DNA of 18,816 bases from Dehalococcoidia bacterium (GTDB taxonomy: Bacteria > Chloroflexota > Dehalococcoidia > GIF9 > AB-539-J10), in contig JAUWHW010000007.1 in assembly GCA_030605665.1 (NCBI GenBank), positions 1 through 18,816 on the forward strand. Reading direction: 5' to 3'. The first letter of the stretch is position 1. Every line of letters starts with the position of its first letter. The translations under genes were made by a program, and so were the position numbers. Positions 14,857 to 18,816 of this stretch are shown here, piece by piece. The notes beneath the pieces were generated by a model, which had not been told where the DNA came from, ran no database searches, and worked only from the letters and a program-made list of their open reading frames with translations.

Positions 14857-16021
14857 GCAATTCCCTGCCCAGCTCGGATAGCGCCTGGATTCTCTTGTGT
14901 GTTTCCTCTATCTGTTCTTTATGTTCGTGCCCATACTGGACAGCTTTCTCGTAAAACTCTTTTATCTTAGGCACAAAAGAAAGCCCGGATAATATCAAAG
15001 TAACATCAATAAAATGTTTTTCCCCCGGGAAGTCGCCACCTCGGATCACAGCACTGGGTGCTATCTCTTTGATATACTCGCTAATGCTCTTGACCATATC
15101 CATATTCATCTCACTGGACGGGCCAGCTATGATATACACAGCGTTGGCGGCATCCTTAGGGCTACAGGTAATGGAAAGGTCAGATATGGTAGCATCTAGG
15201 GCTTGTGAACCCCTAAAGCTTTCCACAGCCTTGTCACGGAAATGTTTCTTTCTTATCTCCCAAGGAAAGCGAAATGCCGGAAGCTCGGTCCTGCCAATGC
15301 CAATAGTCGTCCAGCCTTCTAAGCAGGCAATCAAATCCCCGGCATCTATTGTCCTGGCACCCACATACTTACGCTTGGTCACTTCACCAGCGCACATTAA
15401 GTCATAGAAAGGCTCAGCAATCTGCCGATTTATCTTTTCCATGTTGTTAACCAGGCTGGCATCCTTTCTAACATATCTCTGGTTATCGGCCAGAAAAACG
15501 GCATCCACTATGTCATAGGTGGATTTAAGGCAGGTAGCCGTGTTATACACGCTCCTGGTCTCACTGCTTATTTCATGCTCAAATGGCAGGACAACAAGGG
15601 CATAAATTGGCTTGTTGAAGTACCTTTCCCTGAGCATATGGGTAATCACGGGCAAGGCTCCTGAGCCAGTGCCACCGGCAGCTCCAGCGATGAGCAGAAA
15701 AGCATGTGTTTCGTAAAATCTTGGTTCTGCTTTTATGGCATCCATCACCTTATCGCCATCTTCTCTAGCCAACTGGGCACCCAGCTCGTTTATCTTGCCC
15801 ACTCCATGCCCCAATGTCTGCCGCAAGCCAAGTAGTATACGGTGCAGATAATCTTTTTTGATAAACTGCAACCCGGTTAAATCCGCCTGGTCGGTGTTTA
15901 CAGCCACGATAGCAGGGACTATGGTGGCCTTGCGTTCAGCGTATGCCTTAAGATTAAGCCTGGAGAAATGGTCGGCAATACGACAACCACATTGTCCTAA
16001 TCCAATAACTGTTAGTTTCAT
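14846..16021 (-). CDS. Divergent tubulin/FtsZ-like GTPase
   Basis: The 391-residue protein has a tubulin-superfamily GTPase core. It shows GLGQCGCRI (residues 7-15, T1), VNTDQADL (41-48, T3), the signature loop GAAGGTGSG (113-121, T4) and FLADNQ (guanine side). A T7-like segment TIDAGD (224-229) retains two acidic residues but has T where FtsZ has N. The C-terminal domain ends in a charged helix without the FtsZ C-terminal conserved peptide. It is clearly not the main FtsZ; CetZ/FtsZ3-like or TubZ-like cytoskeletal roles are possible. GGAGGA lies 7 bases before the ATG. It follows the TIG-repeat surface gene on the same strand and converges on the terminase gene with an 11-base overlap. Confidence 0.85.
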   Translation of the reverse strand: MKLTVIGLGQCGCRIADHFSRLNLKAYAERKATIVPAIVAVNTDQADLTGLQFIKKDYLHRILLGLRQTLGHGVGKINELGAQLAREDGDKVMDAIKAEPRFYETHAFLLIAGAAGGTGSGALPVITHMLRERYFNKPIYALVVLPFEHEISSETRSVYNTATCLKSTYDIVDAVFLADNQRYVRKDASLVNNMEKINRQIAEPFYDLMCAGEVTKRKYVGARTIDAGDLIACLEGWTTIGIGRTELPAFRFPWEIRKKHFRDKAVESFRGSQALDATISDLSITCSPKDAANAVYIIAGPSSEMNMDMVKSISEYIKEIAPSAVIRGGDFPGEKHFIDVTLILSGLSFVPKIKEFYEKAVQYGHEHKEQIEETHKRIQALSELGRELPTL

Positions 16022-16048
16022 TTTTTAGTCCTCCCTATTTAATCTATT

Positions 16049-16186
16049 TTACATAAATTCTCTTGTCATTGCGAACGAAGTGAAGCAATCTAGGTGGCAG
16101 GGCATTCTTTGAGATTGCTTCGTCACTGTCGCTCCTCGCAATGACAAGGAAGTGGCCATCTCTCTAAAGTATTTATCTTCAGTCAT
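16049..16186 (-). CDS. Small ORF overlapping the surface gene, tail encoded by a repeat
   Basis: ATG at 16184-16186 overlaps the surface gene's last codons. GGAGG lies about 8 bases upstream. The 45-codon frame starts MTEDKYFREMATSLSLRG and then runs through the GTCATTGCGA-type repeat (16065-16145), whose translation is the familiar spurious TKQSQ/FTSFAMT type. The first 15 codons may be the stub of a gene cut by the repeat. Confidence 0.3.
   Translation of the reverse strand: MTEDKYFREMATSLSLRGATVTKQSQRMPCHLDCFTSFAMTREFM
16065..16145. repeat. Inverted-repeat element of GTCATTGCGA type
   Basis: It spans 81 bases with perfect 10-base ends GTCATTGCGA/TCGCAATGAC and inner arms GAAGCAATCT/AGATTGCTTC. 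It sits between the surface gene and the tubulin-like gene. Confidence 0.85.
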
Positions 16187-17810
16187 AACCCGCCCTCCTT
16201 TTGAAGGCGAAGAGATAAACCAGAACGCCAATGAGCACTGCTAGTAGAGCAGCAATGGCAATAAGTGCCCAAAAAGGCAAGATTCCAGACTTAAAGGAGT
16301 AGAGGGCACTCCAACCGCTATCATTCTGAGCTCCATCTATGGCTTTCACCCTCCAATAATAGGTGCCGTAAGGTAAAGCCTCTTCCTCTGTTAAGGTGTA
16401 ACTGGTCTCGCTTAGTCCTGTTTTGGATACTATAACCTGAGTGAAAGCGGCGCTGGTTCCTATTTGCAAATTATAGCTAATCCCGCTCTCATCTGTCACT
16501 GCTGACCAGGTAAATGTAGGGGTAAATTCTCTACCCACGAAGCCAACCCTTTCTCCAGTGGCAGGTGAGCTAAGCGTGGGCACAGGCGGTGCTTTTGATT
16601 CCATAGTGAATTCGGCGCTAAGTGTAGCGGAGTCATAAGTAGCCTTTATCGTCTGCTTCCCATGCATTCCCTTGGCTTCAAAACTGATACCTGAGAAGCT
16701 GCCATTGCTATCGGTGGTTTTGCTGCCCTGGGTCACTCCATCGTAAGTGATAGTTACTGGTTTATCCTTGAGAAAGCCGCTCCCCCTGACGCTCAGAGTA
16801 GTGCCCACATACCCTTCGGTGGGAGTCAGCACTAAACTTGGCACTACCTCAAATTCCGCCTCCTCAACATCCTTTTTCTTGGTTTTCTTTCCTTCAGCCG
16901 TCACATCGTATTTGCCCATGGCAGCCTCGGGCACCTCAAAAGTTTCCTCCCAAATGCCATCCTCATCAGCCTCAATATCCTTGGCTACTACATCGCCATC
17001 GAACAGTATCTCAATATCCTTCTCATCCTCCTCAAATCCGCTGCCTGTCACCGTTACAGTGTCGCCAGGAGAACCTTCCTCAGTATCCAGGCTTATACCT
17101 GGCTCCACAGTGAAGGTAGCCTCCTCAACATCTTCCTCATCGGTATCGGCACCTTCAGCAGATACATCATGGTCTCCTTTGCTGGCGGTAGGCACGAGGA
17201 AAGTTCCTTCCCAGGTGCCATAATCATCAGCATCGAATTCTTCCTCGGATACCACGTCGCCATCGAACAGTATCTCGATATCCTCTTCGTCTTCACCAAA
17301 GCCGGTGCCTTTTACCTTGACCTCGATTCCCATTGAGCCTTTGGCATCATCCGGGTCGTCTATATCCTTACCGGCTATTTCGATTACTTCTACTTTTGGC
17401 TCTACCGTGAAGTCTTTCCAGTATTCTTTATCATCTTCAATATCATCATCGTCATCAACATCATCACCCAGGTCTTTATCGCAAATTGCGATCTTGTGTT
17501 TTCCACTGCAGCTCTCCGGGATTTCGAATTTTGCTGTGTCGTAGTCGTATCCGTCCTCGGGAATGCTATCAAAGTCAAAATCATCATCATCCAGTACCTC
17601 TACCCAGTCGTCAGTATCTAGTTGGTAGTAGACCCAGTAATCATCACGAGCACTGGATGAGCCTGTGATGTATACTTCCTCTCCCACAGTGCCCTTGCTT
17701 GGGTGTAATGACATGCTGGAGATGCCGGCGGCTTGAACTGGAGTTGCCATCATGGGAATTGCCATAAGGCAGATAGCTAGAGCGATAACCAGTCGAGATA
17801 ATAACTTCAT
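16179..17810 (-). CDS. Acidic TIG/IPT-repeat surface protein with C-terminal membrane anchor
   Basis: The 543-residue protein starts with a signal peptide (MKLLSRLVIALAICLMAIPM, cleavage near PVQAA). Several TIG/IPT-like beta repeats follow, marked by GTVGEEVYITGSS, GTGFGEDEEDIEILFDGDVV, VTGSGFEEDEKDIEILFDGD and GYVGTTLSVRGSGF. An Fn3-like module (about 408-510, YYWRVKAIDGAQNDSGWS) precedes a transmembrane helix (ILPFWALIAIAALLAVLIGV) and a short basic tail KRRAGYD. Repeats 1-3 are very rich in Asp and Glu, suggesting calcium binding or a highly charged outer layer. Anchoring outside the membrane is inferred. GGAGGG precedes the ATG by 8 bases. The leader TTAAATAGG(G)AGG resembles that of the tubulin-like gene downstream, with which it is probably co-transcribed. 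Confidence 0.85.
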   Translation of the reverse strand: MKLLSRLVIALAICLMAIPMMATPVQAAGISSMSLHPSKGTVGEEVYITGSSSARDDYWVYYQLDTDDWVEVLDDDDFDFDSIPEDGYDYDTAKFEIPESCSGKHKIAICDKDLGDDVDDDDDIEDDKEYWKDFTVEPKVEVIEIAGKDIDDPDDAKGSMGIEVKVKGTGFGEDEEDIEILFDGDVVSEEEFDADDYGTWEGTFLVPTASKGDHDVSAEGADTDEEDVEEATFTVEPGISLDTEEGSPGDTVTVTGSGFEEDEKDIEILFDGDVVAKDIEADEDGIWEETFEVPEAAMGKYDVTAEGKKTKKKDVEEAEFEVVPSLVLTPTEGYVGTTLSVRGSGFLKDKPVTITYDGVTQGSKTTDSNGSFSGISFEAKGMHGKQTIKATYDSATLSAEFTMESKAPPVPTLSSPATGERVGFVGREFTPTFTWSAVTDESGISYNLQIGTSAAFTQVIVSKTGLSETSYTLTEEEALPYGTYYWRVKAIDGAQNDSGWSALYSFKSGILPFWALIAIAALLAVLIGVLVYLFAFKRRAGYD

Positions 17811-17900
17811 TTAATAACCCTCCTATTTAACTTTTCTTTCCTAAGTGATTCCTTATTATCCATTCAGCGAAGCTAAATCTTACTCTCCCGGCATTCCTTT

Positions 17901-17957
17901 GTCATTCTGAGCCAAAGGCGAAGAATCTGCGAGACCCTTCGCTGCGCTCAGGGTGAC
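17901..17957. repeat. Inverted-repeat element of GTCATTCTGAGC type
   Basis: The ends GTCATTCTGAGC and, inverted, GTCACCCTGAGC match at 10 of 12 bases. Confidence 0.75.
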
Positions 17958-17967
17958 AGAAGGGGTT

Positions 17968-18044
17968 GTCATTGCGAGCCCTTTCCTCTATGTCATTGCG
18001 AGCCGAAGGCGTGGCAATCTCAAGCCCTTCCGTGAGATTGCTGT
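17968..18044. repeat. Two adjacent GTCATTGCGAGCC elements, one truncated
   Basis: A 13-base head (17968-17980) without its partner is followed by a longer copy at 17992-18044. In the longer copy, GGCAATCTCA is followed by the inverted TGAGATTGC. Confidence 0.65.
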
Positions 18045-18076
18045 GTCGAATTCCCTCGCTGCGTTCATAAAATTTC

Positions 18077-18146
18077 GTAGTGCGATCCCTTAGGGTCGTG
18101 CCCTTTTACATTTGCAATCCTGCACCAGGTTAGAGCCTTGCACTAC
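18077..18146. repeat. Degenerate REPIN-like pair, subfamily A
   Basis: GTAGTGCGATCCCTTAGGGTCG opens the element and the inverted GTAGTGCAAGGCTCTAACCTGG closes it (CTAC at 18143-18146). Mutations have broken the stems. The minus-strand flank AGGGTTAAAAATGTAG resembles the shared flank of the other copies. Confidence 0.7.
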
Positions 18147-18299
18147 ATTTTTAACCCTCTTCTATTATAAACGAAACCACCACCAAAAAGTAAATGGGCA
18201 AAGAAAAGCATCGCTTAATAAAAATGTAAAAGCCATTGTAGCAGTTTAATACTTTGCTGGCAAGCAATCGAGGGTTGATTGATCACTTGGTAATGCTGA

Positions 18300-18360
18300 G
18301 GTCGGGGACAAGCCCCGACCCTACGAGATTGCTTTGTGGCTATACGCCCCTCGCAATGAC
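18300..18360. repeat. Subfamily C REP fused to half of a GTCATTGCGA element
   Basis: The minus strand reads GTAGGGTCGGGG CTTGT CCCCGACC (18300-18324). Directly next to it, GAGATTGC...TCGCAATGAC (18325-18360) is one half of the other repeat type. Confidence 0.75.
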
Positions 18361-18407
18361 ATGGGAAACGGACGGGGTTCTTTGTCGTTGCGAGCCCTTC
18401 GCTTCCT

Positions 18408-18500
18408 GTCATTGCGAACGAAGTGAAGCAATCTCGTAGCGCTCAGGACAGGCTCCGCGTGGCAATCTCACTTCGTAGTGGCGGGGTTCATCCCCGCCTC
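18408..18500. repeat. GTCATTGCGA element fused to a subfamily B REP
   Basis: GTCATTGCGAACGAAGTGAA (from 18408) leads to GGCAATCTCA and then GTAGTGGCGGGG TTCAT CCCCGCC (18475-18500). Confidence 0.75.
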
Positions 18501-18564
18501 AGGAGGGGGACAAAACAAGTGACCGGTTGATTGAATCGCTCCACAGTGCTAAATTATACCTCCA

Positions 18565-18636
18565 GCCCCTGTAGCTCAGAGGATAGAGCGCTGGCCTCCG
18601 GAGCCAGGCGCAAGGGTTCGAGTCCCTTCAGGGGCG
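18565..18636 (+). tRNA. tRNA-Arg (anticodon CCG)
   Basis: All arms pair: acceptor GCCCCTG/CAGGGGC, D-stem GCTC/GAGC, anticodon stem CTGGC/GCCAG with loop CTCCGGA (anticodon CCG), and T-stem AAGGG/CCCTT with loop TTCGAGT. The discriminator is G and CCA is not encoded. A weak promoter (TTGAAT 18531-18536, TTATAC 18554-18559) lies upstream. Confidence 0.95.
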
Positions 18637-18666
18637 GTTAATTACGTCAAAGGAGGTTTTTATTTT

Positions 18667-18816
18667 ATGGCTGAAATTCTTGAGGTGAGGTGGCATGGCA
18701 GGGGAGGTATGGGAGTGGTGACTGCGGCTGAATTAGCCGCCCGCGCAGCTATAGAAGAGGGGAAGTATGCTCAGTCATTCCCCAGCTTTGGGCCTGAAAG
18801 GAGAGGAGTACCAGTT
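18667..18816 (+). CDS. porG: Pyruvate/2-oxoacid:ferredoxin oxidoreductase gamma subunit, 3' partial
   Basis: The first 50 codons match the gamma subunit family: [20 protein letters not shown] and [17 protein letters not shown], which helps bind the thiamine diphosphate/CoA core of the enzyme that interconverts pyruvate, CoA and ferredoxin with acetyl-CoA and CO2 in anaerobes. The usual GRGGQG reads GRGGMG here. AGGAGG at 18651-18656 lies 10 bases before ATG 18667. The gene runs off the right edge; other subunit genes probably follow. Confidence 0.9.
   Translation, partial: MAEILEVRWHGRGGMGVVTAAELAARAAIEEGKYAQSFPSFGPERRGVPV

Larger units (their letters stand above)
17811..18564. other. Repeat-rich intergenic region, no protein gene seen
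   Basis: This 750-base gap is mostly interspersed repeats (17901-17957, 17968-18044, 18077-18146, 18300-18360, 18408-18500). Between them lies AT-rich DNA at 18147-18299. A minus-strand TATAAT at 18164-18169 could serve the surface gene but is about 350 bases away. Confidence 0.7.

Noticed and set aside
14846..16021. Calling the tubulin-like gene ftsZ
   Set aside because: The T7 segment and C-terminus differ from true FtsZ and there is no dcw-type neighbourhood.
16747..17544. Plus-strand open frames opposite the TIG-repeat gene
   Set aside because: They arise from the repetitive Asp/Glu codons of the real minus-strand gene and are low-complexity.

Overview
The window looks like chromosome from an uncultured, strictly anaerobic bacterium, most likely Chloroflexota of the Dehalococcoidia type. 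This is an inference from gene content: a pyruvate:ferredoxin oxidoreductase gamma subunit, an AmmeMemoRadiSam pair, a PaREP1 protein, secreted proteins ending in an EF-hand module, and many interspersed palindromic repeats. No marker gene settles the taxonomy.

Left part (1-7450): a surface-protein neighbourhood. A very large secreted-type protein, cut by the left edge, carries Fn3-like modules, a six-blade BNR/sialidase-like propeller and a C-terminal EF-hand module. After it come a PaREP1 protein, a frameshifted orphan dockerin, a mini secreted protein (signal peptide plus EF-hand module) behind a 12-codon upstream ORF, and a 5'-truncated propeller/Fn3/EF-hand gene. The last 130 bp of the first and last of these genes are identical, stop codon included. 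The stretch reads as a family of modular surface genes being copied, recombined and broken.

Middle part (7450-12710): housekeeping genes. coaE is on the minus strand. The radical SAM gene of the AmmeMemoRadiSam system, the AMMECR1-like gene and rarA are on the plus strand. A REP-associated tyrosine transposase (RAYT), flanked by REPIN-like paired palindromes, sits between the radical SAM gene and the AMMECR1 gene. rarA overlaps the AMMECR1 gene by one base. A polyprenol/diacylglycerol kinase-like membrane gene follows and appears frameshifted near its 3' end.

Right part (12710-18560): a phage-like trio (53-aa protein, 119-aa helical protein, terminase large subunit-like protein) converges with overlapping 3' ends on a minus-strand unit. 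That unit holds an acidic TIG/IPT-repeat membrane-anchored surface protein, a tiny ORF and a divergent tubulin/FtsZ-like GTPase. About 750 bp of repeat-rich DNA follows, then tRNA-Arg(CCG) and the start of porG.

The most unusual system here is the RAYT/REPIN set. Four palindrome subfamilies with different stems all begin with GTAG followed by a hairpin with a short loop, the layout of substrates recognised by RAYT enzymes in other bacteria. The single RAYT in the window is bracketed by its own version, and its stop codon lies inside the GTAG of the right-hand copy. The second point of interest is the gene pair of divergent tubulin-like GTPase and TIG-repeat surface protein next to a lone terminase module.
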